A stretch of DNA of 64,000 nt from Acidobacteriota bacterium (GTDB lineage: Bacteria > Acidobacteriota > Thermoanaerobaculia > Gp7-AA8). Below the pieces are notes generated by a model that did no database searches, was not told the origin of the DNA, and saw only the letters and a list, made by a program, of their open reading frames with translations. The stretch's first letter is position 1, and each line of letters opens with the position of its first letter. The translations under genes and the position numbers were made by a program. Below, piece by piece: positions 8,088-16,793 of this stretch. The stretch covers positions 62,001-126,000 of the forward strand of contig JAJPHC010000024.1 in NCBI GenBank assembly GCA_021325515.1, in the 5' to 3' direction.

Positions 8088-9311
8088 ATGACGTTCATCA
8101 AGGACTTCATCAACGTTCTTTCCGCAGCGTCGATCTCGTTCGTTCTCCTCTCCTCGGTCTTTGCCTTCATCGTCTACTTCAATCTCTTCGACGGAAAACT
8201 CAAGTCGAAGATCGGCGGCGGCTTCATCGGCTTCGGCGCGTTGCTCATCGTCGCCGGCCTCTTCATCAAGCCGCTGCTCTACCTCGGCATCACGTATTTC
8301 CTGATCATGTTCGTCCTCGCGCACCTCGGAGGACGTTTGTGGGATCACAAGACCGGACTCTGGATGCTGATCCTCGGAGGGGGATTCTTCGCCCTCTCGA
8401 TGCTCGACGGCAATTTCTATCTGATCGCGGCGAAGCCGGACAACGTTCCCATCGCTGCGATGATCTTCCTCCTCGGTTTCTTCACCTGGGTCGCGCTGCG
8501 CAAGGCGTATCTCAACGACCGGCAGATGCTCGCCGGCGGCATTCCGTGGGAGAAGACGGAGAGCGACGAGAAGCTCTTCACCTGGCCCGATCTCGTCTAC
8601 ACCGAGATGCTCTGCATGATCATCCTCACCATCGTGATGATCATCTGGTCGGTCGCGCTGCGCGCACCGCTCGAAGAAGCGGCGAATCCGACCTCGTCCC
8701 CCAATCCTGCGAAAGCGCCCTGGTACTTCCTCGGCCTGCAGGAGATGCTCGTGTACTTCGATCCCTGGCTCGCCGGCGTCGTGCTGCCGACGCTCATCAT
8801 CGTCGGCCTGATGGCGATTCCCTACATCGATACGAACCCGCGCGGCAACGGCTACTACTCCTTCCGCGAGCGGAAGTGGGAGCTCGGGATTTTTCTCTAC
8901 GGCTTCCTCGTGCTCTGGTCGTTCCTCATCATCACCGGCACCTTCCTGCGCGGACCGAACTGGAACTTCTTCGGACCGTATGAGTACTGGGATCCGAACA
9001 AGCTCGTTCCTCTGGTCAACGTCGATCTCTCCGAGATCATCTGGGTGAAGATGCTCGGGATGCCGTTGCCGAAGCTCTGGGTGATTCGCGAGATGTTCGG
9101 AATCATCTTTGTGCTCGGCTACCTCGGACTGCCGCCGCTGCTGGCGATCGGTCCCTTCCGCCGCTTCTACCAGAAGATGGGGCCGCCCCGTTACTACGTC
9201 GGGACCTTCCTCTTCCTTTTCATGATGTCGCTGCCGATCAAGATGGTTCTGCGGTGGCTCTTCAATCTGAAGTACATCGTCCATATCCAGGAGATCTTCT
9301 TCAATGTGTAG
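8088..9311 (+). CDS. Long subunit-IV-like cytochrome b C-terminal protein with extra N-terminal membrane domain
   Basis: 407 residues, far longer than the roughly 160 of a standard subunit IV. The C-terminal half (from about residue 165) is the cytochrome b C-terminal domain, with a Qo motif A-P-W-Y at 210-213 where PEWY is usual, followed by the conserved stretch GTFLRGPNWNFFGP. The N-terminal 150 residues contain about five additional hydrophobic helices with no recognised domain. The missing Glu of PEWY matters because that residue takes part in quinol deprotonation; variants are known in other split complexes. The TAG stop is supplied by the GTGTAG end of the repeat at 9306-9404. Confidence 0.85.
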   Translation: MTFIKDFINVLSAASISFVLLSSVFAFIVYFNLFDGKLKSKIGGGFIGFGALLIVAGLFIKPLLYLGITYFLIMFVLAHLGGRLWDHKTGLWMLILGGGFFALSMLDGNFYLIAAKPDNVPIAAMIFLLGFFTWVALRKAYLNDRQMLAGGIPWEKTESDEKLFTWPDLVYTEMLCMIILTIVMIIWSVALRAPLEEAANPTSSPNPAKAPWYFLGLQEMLVYFDPWLAGVVLPTLIIVGLMAIPYIDTNPRGNGYYSFRERKWELGIFLYGFLVLWSFLIITGTFLRGPNWNFFGPYEYWDPNKLVPLVNVDLSEIIWVKMLGMPLPKLWVIREMFGIIFVLGYLGLPPLLAIGPFRRFYQKMGPPRYYVGTFLFLFMMSLPIKMVLRWLFNLKYIVHIQEIFFNV

Positions 9312-9404
9312 GACAGGCGCCCCCGCCTGTCCCGAACAGGCGAAGTGCGAACCGGCGAGGCGTGGACAGGCGAGGCGCGGACAGGCGAGGCGCCTGTCCT
9401 ACAC
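9306..9404. repeat. REP-like element, GTGTAGGACAGGCG family, expanded copy
   Basis: Outer ends GTGTAGGACAGGCGCC and GGCGCCTGTCCTACAC are complementary. Between them lie extra partial units (GGACAGGCGAGGCG, GAACAGGCGA and similar), so this copy is longer than those at 1485-1557 and 13667-13738. It overlaps the stop codon of the subunit-IV-like gene and ends about 19 bp before the start of the octaheme cytochrome gene. Confidence 0.85.
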
Positions 9405-9422
9405 AAGGACGGGCCAAACAGC

Positions 9423-12400
9423 GTGAAACCACAGGAACCGATCCCGCACAACTACCCGATGCCGAGGCTGAACGCGATCTTCGCGTGGTCGGCGCTCGGG
9501 CTTCTGTTTGCGACGGGCCTCATGGTCGCGTACGACTACGTGCGCGGCTGGAAGTGGTTCCAGGTGGAGTTTCTCCGCATCCAGCAGCAGCGGATCGAAG
9601 CGGAATTGACGGCGGCGCAGGCGGCTGCCAACAAGGATCAGCTCAAGGCGCTCGACGAACAGATCGACCAGCAGACGATGGCGATCGCTGCGCATCGCAA
9701 TCAATACCTGATCGCGCAGAAGGAGCTCGATCGCCAGGAGGGACGCCACTACGCTGCGGACGAGGACTATCGCTTCGCGAAGGCGGTCCTCGACGCGAAG
9801 CGCTACGAAGCGGAAGCGGCGAATCTGCAGAAGGCTTCCGATCGCGCCGCGAAGCAGCGTGAGTTCGAAGCGATGACGAAGCGTGTCAACGACCTGCAGC
9901 TCATCCTGCAGCAGGTCACACGCGACCGCGACGCCGCGAAGGAACGCGTCAACCAGTGGCTGAAGAAGATCGATGACGCGGAGGCGAAGAAGAAAGACCT
10001 CAACGCGCAGATCGATCTCCTGACGAAGCAACTGGAGACCGTCGATCTCAAGAGGCCGAACAATCTGCTCCTCAATCTGCCGATGCTCGACTTCATCAGC
10101 CCGACGCTGAAGATCGATCAGGTCGTGCTGCCGGATCTCTTCGTCGACGTCAATTACATGCACATCCCGCGCGTCGACCGCTGCCAGACATGCCATCGCG
10201 CGATCGATCGCCCCGGCTTCGAGTCGAAGAAGGAAGCGGCCAGGCTCTCCGCCGAGCTGCAGAAGAAACTCGACACGTATCAGATCGCCGCCGAGAAGCG
10301 GAAGGACACGGAAGCGCGCATCGCGCAGCTCAAGCGGATTCAGGACGCGCCGGAAGACATCCTCAATCCGTGGCGCACGCATCCGCGTCTCGACCTCTTC
10401 GTCGGCTCGGCTTCGAAGCATCCGCTGCTCGAGTTCGGCTGCACGTCGTGCCATCACGGACAGGATCGCGCGACGGAGTTCGGCCGCGCGGGGCACGTCC
10501 CGCCCAATCCGAAGATGGAGCATCGCTGGAAAGGGACGTGGAACGTCGCGCACCGCCAGTGGGGCTGGGAAGAGAACGAGTTCAACGAGTCGCCGATGTT
10601 CCCCCGCCAGTACTACGAGGCGGGCTGCATCAAGTGCCACTCGAATCAGGTGCAGGTCAACACGGAAACCGATCGCCGCACCGCGCCGGGCAAAGTAGCG
10701 GGCGACGACGTCACGAAGGCGATGCAGACGGTCGAGCTTTACGGCTGCTACGCCTGCCACAAGATCAGCACCTGGCGCTTTACCGATCTTCGCAAGCCCG
10801 GCCCCGATCTCACCGGTATCGCGGAGAAGACGACACCGGAATGGGCGGTGCGCTGGATCAGCGAGCCGCACGACTTCCGCTCGACGACGCGCATGCCGTC
10901 GTTCTTCTACCAGCGCAACATGATCGGGCCGTACGTGCCGGCTGGCGAGAAGGCGCAGAACATCAGGAATCAGAACGCGGAGATTCACGCGATCGTCGCC
11001 TATCTCTTCGCGAAGTCGACGCACCGCGTCTGGCAGGCGCCGCCCAGCGCCGGCGATGCCGCGCGCGGCAAGGCGCTCGTCGAAAGCGTCGGCTGTCTCG
11101 CCTGCCACGTCCAGTCGGAGCAGATCAAGGACGAGAAGACGGGCGAGATCCGCCTCGCGCGCCGTGACGACTATCCGCTCGAGCGCAACTACGGCTTCAA
11201 CTTCACCGGCGTCGGCACCAAGACGCATCCCGCGTGGATCTACAACTGGATCCGGAATCCGAAGGCGTACTACAGCGAAGCGCCGATGCCGTCGCTGAGG
11301 CTGACGGATCAGGAGGCCTCGGACATCACCGCGTATCTCATGTCGCTGCAGAAGCCGCAGTTCATGATGAAGCGCGTCGATGCGGCCGATCCGAAGGCGG
11401 TGCACGATCTCGCCAAGGGCTACCTCCTCAACACGATGAGCGACGTCGATGCCGAGGCGAAGCTGAAGTCGATGTCGATGAACGATCAACTGGTGTATCT
11501 CGGCCAGCGATCGATCGAGAAGTACGGCTGCTACTCCTGCCACAACATCCAGGGCTTCGAAGGGCTGAAGCCGATCGGCACCGAGCTGACGATCGAAGGC
11601 TCGAAGGCGCTGCATCTGTTCGACTTCGGTTTCGTGCACAAGTACCAGCACGAATCGGGGAAGACGGAAGAAGTGCAGCACAACGTGCCGTCGTGGATCT
11701 ACAACAAGGTTCGCAGCCCGCGCGTGTATGACGACCAGCGCGCGAAGGGATACAACGACAAGCTGAAGATGCCGAACTTCCACCTCAGCGAGGAGGAGGC
11801 GCGGCTCATCACGATGGTCGTGGCCGGCATGACGAAGGACATGGTCGCGAGCAATCGCGTCGCGGCCATGGATGCGCGCAACCGGCTGATCGAAGAAGGC
11901 CGCAAGCGCGTCTCGCAGCACAACTGCCGCGCGTGTCACATCGTCGATGGCAGCGGCCGCGCGATCGCGGCGCTGATTTCCGATACGAACTTCCTGCCGC
12001 CGGATCTGACGCCCGAGGGTGGACGCGCGCAGTCGCCGTTCCTCTTCAACTTCCTGAAGGATCCGACGACGATGAAGATCCGGCCGTGGCTCAGCGTCCG
12101 GATGCCGACGTTCCACTTCGACGACCAGGAAACGAACGCGCTCGTGGCGTACTTCGCGAATGAAGCGAAGGCTCCGATGTTCGATACGACGCGCGTGGCG
12201 AATCCGCCGGCGCAGAACATCGCGATCGGGCGCGAAGTATTCACGATGCTGCGCTGTTCGCAGTGCCATTCGACCGCGCCGGTGAATCCGGAGAATCCTC
12301 CGGTGCCGGACATCGCGAACGCGCAGTCGCTCGCGCCCAATCTCACGCTGGCGCGCGTCCGTCTGCGCCATGAGTGGATCCCCGACTGGATCCGCCGGCC

Positions 12401-12815
12401 GGGCGAGATGATTCCGTCGACGCGCATGCCGGCGAACTTCCCGCACGACAACGAGACGGGCGGCTTCAAGTCGCCGCTGGCGGGGGCCATCGACACGCCG
12501 GCGTTCGCCACGCAGAAGGCAGCGCTCCTCCCGTACTTCCACAACGACGAAAAAGAGCTGCGCCGCACGATGAGCGACGCGGTGGCCCTGACCGACTACC
12601 TGCGCGACTACATCTGGTCCATCGGGATCAAAGAGATGCGGCCCGCGGGAGAGGGCGGGGTGACAGTCACGCCGTTGCCGTCCATGCCGGCGGCTCCGGC
12701 ACCGAAGACCGGCGCGTTGGAAAAAGCGCCCCGGCCTGTCGGTGCAGGAAAGGCGCTGCCTGTCGGTGTAGGACAGGCGCCCCCGCCTGTCCCGGGATTC
12801 AGGCCAACCAAATAA
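9423..12815 (+). CDS. Membrane-anchored octaheme c-type cytochrome with coiled-coil stalk
   Basis: About 1,130 residues from a GTG start; an upstream in-frame extension is translated repeat DNA. One hydrophobic segment at about residues 18-37 is an uncleaved anchor. Residues about 45-225 are a long Q/A/E/K-rich coiled coil. Eight CxxCH heme-binding motifs follow, at about residues 254, 340, 402, 442, 558, 703, 835 and 945, several embedded in mono-heme cytochrome c-like domains. It directly follows the Rieske and cytochrome b genes, so it is the likely electron acceptor of that complex, replacing cytochrome c1 or f. The last 30 residues are encoded by degenerate copies of the REP-like repeat (G-V-G-Q-A-P-P-P-V-P), so the C-terminus has been extended or replaced by repeat DNA. 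Confidence 0.9.
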   Translation: MKPQEPIPHNYPMPRLNAIFAWSALGLLFATGLMVAYDYVRGWKWFQVEFLRIQQQRIEAELTAAQAAANKDQLKALDEQIDQQTMAIAAHRNQYLIAQKELDRQEGRHYAADEDYRFAKAVLDAKRYEAEAANLQKASDRAAKQREFEAMTKRVNDLQLILQQVTRDRDAAKERVNQWLKKIDDAEAKKKDLNAQIDLLTKQLETVDLKRPNNLLLNLPMLDFISPTLKIDQVVLPDLFVDVNYMHIPRVDRCQTCHRAIDRPGFESKKEAARLSAELQKKLDTYQIAAEKRKDTEARIAQLKRIQDAPEDILNPWRTHPRLDLFVGSASKHPLLEFGCTSCHHGQDRATEFGRAGHVPPNPKMEHRWKGTWNVAHRQWGWEENEFNESPMFPRQYYEAGCIKCHSNQVQVNTETDRRTAPGKVAGDDVTKAMQTVELYGCYACHKISTWRFTDLRKPGPDLTGIAEKTTPEWAVRWISEPHDFRSTTRMPSFFYQRNMIGPYVPAGEKAQNIRNQNAEIHAIVAYLFAKSTHRVWQAPPSAGDAARGKALVESVGCLACHVQSEQIKDEKTGEIRLARRDDYPLERNYGFNFTGVGTKTHPAWIYNWIRNPKAYYSEAPMPSLRLTDQEASDITAYLMSLQKPQFMMKRVDAADPKAVHDLAKGYLLNTMSDVDAEAKLKSMSMNDQLVYLGQRSIEKYGCYSCHNIQGFEGLKPIGTELTIEGSKALHLFDFGFVHKYQHESGKTEEVQHNVPSWIYNKVRSPRVYDDQRAKGYNDKLKMPNFHLSEEEARLITMVVAGMTKDMVASNRVAAMDARNRLIEEGRKRVSQHNCRACHIVDGSGRAIAALISDTNFLPPDLTPEGGRAQSPFLFNFLKDPTTMKIRPWLSVRMPTFHFDDQETNALVAYFANEAKAPMFDTTRVANPPAQNIAIGREVFTMLRCSQCHSTAPVNPENPPVPDIANAQSLAPNLTLARVRLRHEWIPDWIRRPGEMIPSTRMPANFPHDNETGGFKSPLAGAIDTPAFATQKAALLPYFHNDEKELRRTMSDAVALTDYLRDYIWSIGIKEMRPAGEGGVTVTPLPSMPAAPAPKTGALEKAPRPVGAGKALPVGVGQAPPPVPGFRPTK
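12724..12792. repeat. REP-like element inside the octaheme cytochrome reading frame
   Basis: One good unit (12766-12792) and two decayed units (from 12724) of the GTGTAGGACAGGCG family lie in the 3' end of the coding region. Here the frame avoids the TAG (GGT GTA GGA CAG), so translation reads through and yields a Pro/Gly/Ala/Val-rich tail before the stop at 12813-12815. Confidence 0.75.
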
Positions 12816-12831
12816 AGGAGAAGAGATTTCC

Positions 12832-13656
12832 ATGAAGAAGTTCGTATCGTTGATGTTCGCGGCCACCATGGTTCTGGCCGTCGCCTGCGGTAAGGGAAAA
12901 GAAGCAGAGTCGAAGGAAGAGGGCGAAGACGATCAGGCGCCGCAGACCGCGAGCGCTCCGTCGACCGCCGGTTCCGCCGCGCCCGCTGCAACCGCCGCCG
13001 CGGCGCCTGTCTCTGCCGATGCAGCGACGCTCGCCGGCACCGTGAAGTTCGAAGGCGCGGCACCGAAGATGGCCGCGATTCAGATGGGCGCCGATCCCTA
13101 CTGCCAGTCGCAGCATCAGACGCCGGTGCAGGATGAAGAAGTCGTGGTCGGACCGGCAGGCGAGCTCGCGAACGTGTTCGTCTACATCAAGAATCCGCCA
13201 GCCGGAAACTATCCGGCTCCCGCGGCGCCGGTCACGCTCGATCAGAAGGGCTGCCGCTATTACCCGCACGTCAGCGGCATCCAGGTCGGCCAGAAGCTCT
13301 CGATCAAGAACGACGATGCCACGCTGCACAACGTGCATGCGATGCCCTCGGTGAACTCGCAGTTCAACGAAGGCCAGCCGGTGCAGGGAATGGTCGCCGA
13401 CAAAACGTTCGACAAGCCGGAAGTGACGCCCTTCAAGATCAAGTGCGACGTCCATGGCTGGATGAAGTCGTACATGGCCGTGATGCCGCATCCGTTCTAC
13501 GCAGTCTCCGCGCCGGATGGGAAGTTCACGATCGCCAATCTCCCGCCGGGCACGTACACACTCGTCGCGTGGCACGAGAAGTACGGACAGCAGGAGCAGA
13601 GCATCACCGTCGCGCCGAAAGAATCGAAAGCAGTTTCGTTCACCTTCAAGGGGTAA
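12832..13656 (+). CDS. Cupredoxin-like lipoprotein with amicyanin-type copper loop
   Basis: 274 residues. A lipobox LAVAC gives a lipidated Cys19, followed by an acidic and then an Ala/Pro-rich linker (20-65). The core contains a probable type-1 copper site: His166 (in DDATLHNVH) and the loop C205-x2-H208-x2-M211 (CDVHGWM), the spacing found in amicyanin. Cys91 and Cys141 could form a disulfide. Residues about 220-272 resemble the transthyretin-like carboxypeptidase regulatory fold. It lies between the octaheme cytochrome and the oxidase genes, so I infer it shuttles electrons from the octaheme protein to the CuA of the oxidase. A good GGAGAAGAG ribosome-binding site precedes the ATG. Confidence 0.75.
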   Translation: MKKFVSLMFAATMVLAVACGKGKEAESKEEGEDDQAPQTASAPSTAGSAAPAATAAAAPVSADAATLAGTVKFEGAAPKMAAIQMGADPYCQSQHQTPVQDEEVVVGPAGELANVFVYIKNPPAGNYPAPAAPVTLDQKGCRYYPHVSGIQVGQKLSIKNDDATLHNVHAMPSVNSQFNEGQPVQGMVADKTFDKPEVTPFKIKCDVHGWMKSYMAVMPHPFYAVSAPDGKFTIANLPPGTYTLVAWHEKYGQQEQSITVAPKESKAVSFTFKG

Positions 13657-13666
13657 TGAGAAACGT

Positions 13667-13738
13667 GTGTAGGACAGGCGCCCTCGCCTGTCCCTAGCGG
13701 TTCCAAAGGGAGGACAGGCGAGGGCGCCTGTCCTACAC
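13667..13738. repeat. REP-like element, GTGTAGGACAGGCG family, paired inverted units
   Basis: Same architecture as 1485-1557: two inverted near-palindromic units with complementary ends GTGTAGG and CCTACAC and a spacer of about 18 bp. It fills most of the gap between the cupredoxin lipoprotein and oxidase subunit I genes and would form a strong hairpin inside the transcript. Confidence 0.87.
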
Positions 13739-13754
13739 CAGATTGAGGAGTCGT

Positions 13755-15620
13755 ATGGCTCAGAAACGACAAGTCCGGGTCGGATCGCAGTGGATGTACG
13801 CGAGGGACGCCGAGAAGGCGCTCTCCGAAGCACTGCGCGTGATGAAGGAGGAAGAGGGACACCACGAGTCCTTCATCACGAAGTACGTCTTCTCGCAGGA
13901 TCACAAGTGGATCGGCGTCCAGTACGGAGTGACGGCGCTCTGCTTCCTGCTCTTCGGCTTCTTCCTGATGATCATGATGCGGCTGCAGCTCGGCTGGCCG
14001 GGCGAGCCGTTCTGGGTCATCAAGATGTTCTTCCACGGCGACGGCAAGCTGCTCCCCGAGCAGTACAACCAGCTCGGCGCGATGCATGGAACGATCATGG
14101 TCTTCCTCGCGATCGTGCCGCTCGCCGTCGGCGCCTTCGGCAACTACGTCGTCCCTCTGCAGATCGGCGCGCCCGACATGGCGTTCCCGAAGCTCAACAT
14201 GGCGAGCTACTGGTGCTATCTGCCGGGCGGCCTCGTCATGCTCGCCAGCATGTTCCTGCTGCAGACCAAGGGCGGCGCGGCGCAGTCGGGCTGGACGTCG
14301 TATCCGCCTCTCTCGGATATCGCATCACAAGGTCAGACGTGGTGGCTGGTCGGCATGATCTTCCTCATCACGTCCTCACTCCTCGGCTCCGTCAATTTCA
14401 TCGTCACGATCATTCAACTGCGCGCGAAGGGGATGACGTGGGATCGCCTGCCGTTCTTCGTCTGGGCGCAGTTCGTCACGTCGTTCCTTCTCCTGCTCGC
14501 GTTCCCGCCGCTCGAAGCCGCGGGCGTGCTGCAGCTGATGGATAGAGTCGCGGGCACGAGCTTTTTCCTCCCCAGCGGTCTCGTCGTCAGTGGTGAGGTG
14601 CTGAAGAACGCGGGCGGCGGCAATCCGCTGCTCTGGCAGCATCTCTTCTGGTTCCTCGCGCACCCCGAGGTGTACGTGTTGATCCTGCCGGCGATGGGAA
14701 TCGTGGCGGAGATCATCGCGAACAACACGCGCAAGTCGCTGTGGGGTTACCGCTCCATGGTCGGCGCTTCGATCTTCCTCGGCTTCATGTCGTTCATCGT
14801 CTGGGCGCACCACATGTTCATGACGGGCATGGGGCAGGCGCTCAGCGCCTTCTTCCAGACGACGACGATGATCATCTCGATCCCGTCGGTGATCATCCTG
14901 AGCGCGCTCTTCATCACGCTGTGGGGCGGTTCGATCCGCTTCAACGTGCCGATGCTCTTCGCGCTCGCGTTCCTCCCGATGTTCGGCATCGGCGGACTGA
15001 CGGGACTGCCGCTCGGCCTCGCGACGACGGACATTCATCTGCACGACACCTACTACGTCATCGGGCACTTCCACTACGTGGTGGCGCCGGGAACGATCTT
15101 CGCGATGTTCGCCGGCATCTACTACTGGTTCCCGAAGGTCACCGGGCGGATGCTGAACGAGAAGCTCGGGAAGCTGCATTTCTGGAGCTCGTTCGTCTTC
15201 ATCAACGGCATCTTCATGCCGATGTTCTATCAGGGCCTCGCCGGCGTCTCGCGCCGTTTGTATGACGGCGGCATCCAGTACGCGCATGCGAAGGAAGCGG
15301 CGTCGGCGACGAATCCGTTCATGTCGGCTTGCGCGGTCGGGCTCTTCCTCAGCCAGCTGCCGTTCATCTACAACTTCTTCACGAGCATCAAGTGGGGAGA
15401 GCGCGTCGGCGCGAATCCGTGGCAGGCGAACACGCTGGAGTGGGTGGCGACGACCTCGCCTCCGCTGGGTCATGGCAACTTCACGACGGTGCCGGTTGTT
15501 TATCGCGGACCGTACGACTACAGCCTGCCGGGATCGGCCGATGACTATCTGCCGCAGACCACCCCCGAACCGGGAACCGTCGCAGCGCCAGTGATTGCGC
15601 CCGCGCCGGTGGTGGCGTAA
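13755..15620 (+). CDS. ctaD: Cytochrome c oxidase subunit I (heme-copper oxidase, aa3 type)
   Basis: About 621 residues, twelve predicted helices. Ligands are in place: H111 and H440 for heme a, H438 for heme a3, and H303, H352 and H353 for CuB, with Y307 in position for the His-Tyr crosslink. E305 in AHPEVY is the proton-pumping glutamate of A1-type oxidases. The enzyme reduces O2 to water while pumping protons. The ATG at 13755 is preceded by GAGGAG at the proper distance; a TTG twelve bases upstream is unlikely. Order in the block is I, III, IV, two small proteins, then II, which differs from the common II-I-III order. Residues 1-45 form a hydrophilic N-terminal extension. Confidence 0.96.
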   Translation: MAQKRQVRVGSQWMYARDAEKALSEALRVMKEEEGHHESFITKYVFSQDHKWIGVQYGVTALCFLLFGFFLMIMMRLQLGWPGEPFWVIKMFFHGDGKLLPEQYNQLGAMHGTIMVFLAIVPLAVGAFGNYVVPLQIGAPDMAFPKLNMASYWCYLPGGLVMLASMFLLQTKGGAAQSGWTSYPPLSDIASQGQTWWLVGMIFLITSSLLGSVNFIVTIIQLRAKGMTWDRLPFFVWAQFVTSFLLLLAFPPLEAAGVLQLMDRVAGTSFFLPSGLVVSGEVLKNAGGGNPLLWQHLFWFLAHPEVYVLILPAMGIVAEIIANNTRKSLWGYRSMVGASIFLGFMSFIVWAHHMFMTGMGQALSAFFQTTTMIISIPSVIILSALFITLWGGSIRFNVPMLFALAFLPMFGIGGLTGLPLGLATTDIHLHDTYYVIGHFHYVVAPGTIFAMFAGIYYWFPKVTGRMLNEKLGKLHFWSSFVFINGIFMPMFYQGLAGVSRRLYDGGIQYAHAKEAASATNPFMSACAVGLFLSQLPFIYNFFTSIKWGERVGANPWQANTLEWVATTSPPLGHGNFTTVPVVYRGPYDYSLPGSADDYLPQTTPEPGTVAAPVIAPAPVVA

Positions 15621-15629
15621 GGAGAGCGA

Positions 15630-16247
15630 ATGTCAGCAGAAGCTCACGGACACATGGAGATCCCATTCACCGTTCACGCACGGCCCGACACGGGCCTGTA
15701 CAACGGCAAGCTGGGAGTGTGGTTGTTTCTCGCTTCGGAAGTCATGCTGTTCGGCGCGCTCTTTTCGTCGCTGATCCTGATTCGCACCGGATCCACGACG
15801 CCGTGGCCTGAAGGATGGAAAGAGCTGCATGTCTACCCGGCGATGATCAACACGTTCGTGCTCATCGCGTCGAGTGTGTTCGTCATCATGGCCTGGGCGA
15901 ATCTTCGGTTGCGCAAACCGAAGGTCGCGCGAATGTGGATTGCCGCAACGCTGCTTTGCGGCTTTGCGTTCATGGGCATCAAGGGGTACGAGTACTCGCT
16001 CAGCTTCGCGCATCACCACTTCCCGAAGACGAACAACTTCTTCGCGATCTACTTCACGATGACCGGTCTGCACGGCCTGCACGTACTGGGAGGGATGGTG
16101 GTGTTCGCCTACTTCCTGACGAAGGGCTGGAGCATGCACGAGCACGAGTACCAGCGCTTCACGAACCGGATCGAGATCGTCGGCCTCTACTGGCACTTCG
16201 TCGATCTCGTCTGGATCTTCCTCTTCCCGACGCTGTATCTGCTGTAG
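15630..16247 (+). CDS. ctaE: Cytochrome c oxidase subunit III
   Basis: 205 residues with five predicted transmembrane helices, the short form of subunit III found with bacterial caa3/aa3 oxidases. Typical sequence features include KLGVWLFLASEVMLFGAL near the N-terminus, FAIYFTMTGLHGLHVLGG in the middle and GLYWHFVDLVWIFLFP near the end. Subunit III stabilises the catalytic core and the proton uptake path. It begins nine bases after subunit I with a GGAGAG ribosome-binding site and is followed nine bases later by subunit IV. Confidence 0.94.
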   Translation: MSAEAHGHMEIPFTVHARPDTGLYNGKLGVWLFLASEVMLFGALFSSLILIRTGSTTPWPEGWKELHVYPAMINTFVLIASSVFVIMAWANLRLRKPKVARMWIAATLLCGFAFMGIKGYEYSLSFAHHHFPKTNNFFAIYFTMTGLHGLHVLGGMVVFAYFLTKGWSMHEHEYQRFTNRIEIVGLYWHFVDLVWIFLFPTLYLL

Positions 16248-16256
16248 GAGACGTGC

Positions 16257-16613
16257 ATGAGCGACCACGCGATCGAGCAACACGACAATCAAGAACATCA
16301 CGACGACCACGATTCACCGGAGAACATCCAGAAGGAGATTCGCAAGTACCTCGGAGTCTTCCTGGCGCTCGTTGCGGGCACGATTCTCACCGTCTGGGTG
16401 CGGCTAGGACCTCTGCATCTGCCGGAGGGGCAGGCCATCCTCGTCGCGCTCATCATCGCGTTCGTGAAAGGTTCGCTCGTGGCGGGCTTCTTCATGCATC
16501 TGCTGAACGAGAAGAAGCTGATCTACAGCGTGCTGATTCTCACCGTCTTCTTCTTCGCAGTGCTGATGTATCTCCCGGTGACCGAGGTTCTCGGCAAGTT
16601 CGGATACCACTAA
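16257..16613 (+). CDS. Cytochrome c oxidase subunit IV, prokaryotic type
   Basis: 118 residues. A His/Asp/Glu-rich N-terminal tail (about 1-30) is followed by three hydrophobic helices, matching the COX4_pro family of small accessory subunits in bacterial aa3/caa3 oxidases. The sequence FVKGSLVAGFFMHL around residues 75-88 is characteristic. The role is assembly or stability of subunit I-III contacts; no cofactors are expected. The stop codon TAA is directly followed by the ATG of the next small gene. Confidence 0.85.
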   Translation: MSDHAIEQHDNQEHHDDHDSPENIQKEIRKYLGVFLALVAGTILTVWVRLGPLHLPEGQAILVALIIAFVKGSLVAGFFMHLLNEKKLIYSVLILTVFFFAVLMYLPVTEVLGKFGYH

Positions 16614-16793
16614 ATGTCCCTGCGCATCTTCCACATCATCTTCGTGATGATCTGTGTCGCGTTCTCGATCTGGGTCGGTGTGTGGGGGATTCGCAATCAT
16701 TCGATCGTTCTCACAGTCGTCTTCTTCGCCAGCGCCGTGGTGCTCGCGTATTACGGAACCAGGGTGTACGGAAAACTGAGGGATCTACCGTGA
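16614..16793 (+). CDS. Small two-helix membrane protein of the oxidase cluster
   Basis: A 59-residue ORF that begins on the base after the subunit IV stop and ends overlapping the next start by GTGA. It contains two hydrophobic segments (about residues 4-24 and 30-46) joined by a short GIRNHS loop, and a basic C-terminus. No family is recognised. The tight spacing, codon use matching the neighbours and overlap with the next gene support a real gene. It is probably a small accessory subunit or assembly factor of the oxidase; this is inferred from position alone. Confidence 0.65.
   Translation: MSLRIFHIIFVMICVAFSIWVGVWGIRNHSIVLTVVFFASAVVLAYYGTRVYGKLRDLP

Noticed and set aside
9399-12869. 1,156-codon minus-strand ORF opposite the octaheme cytochrome
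   Set aside because: Shadow frame of the cytochrome gene; no recognisable protein features, while the plus strand has eight CxxCH motifs.
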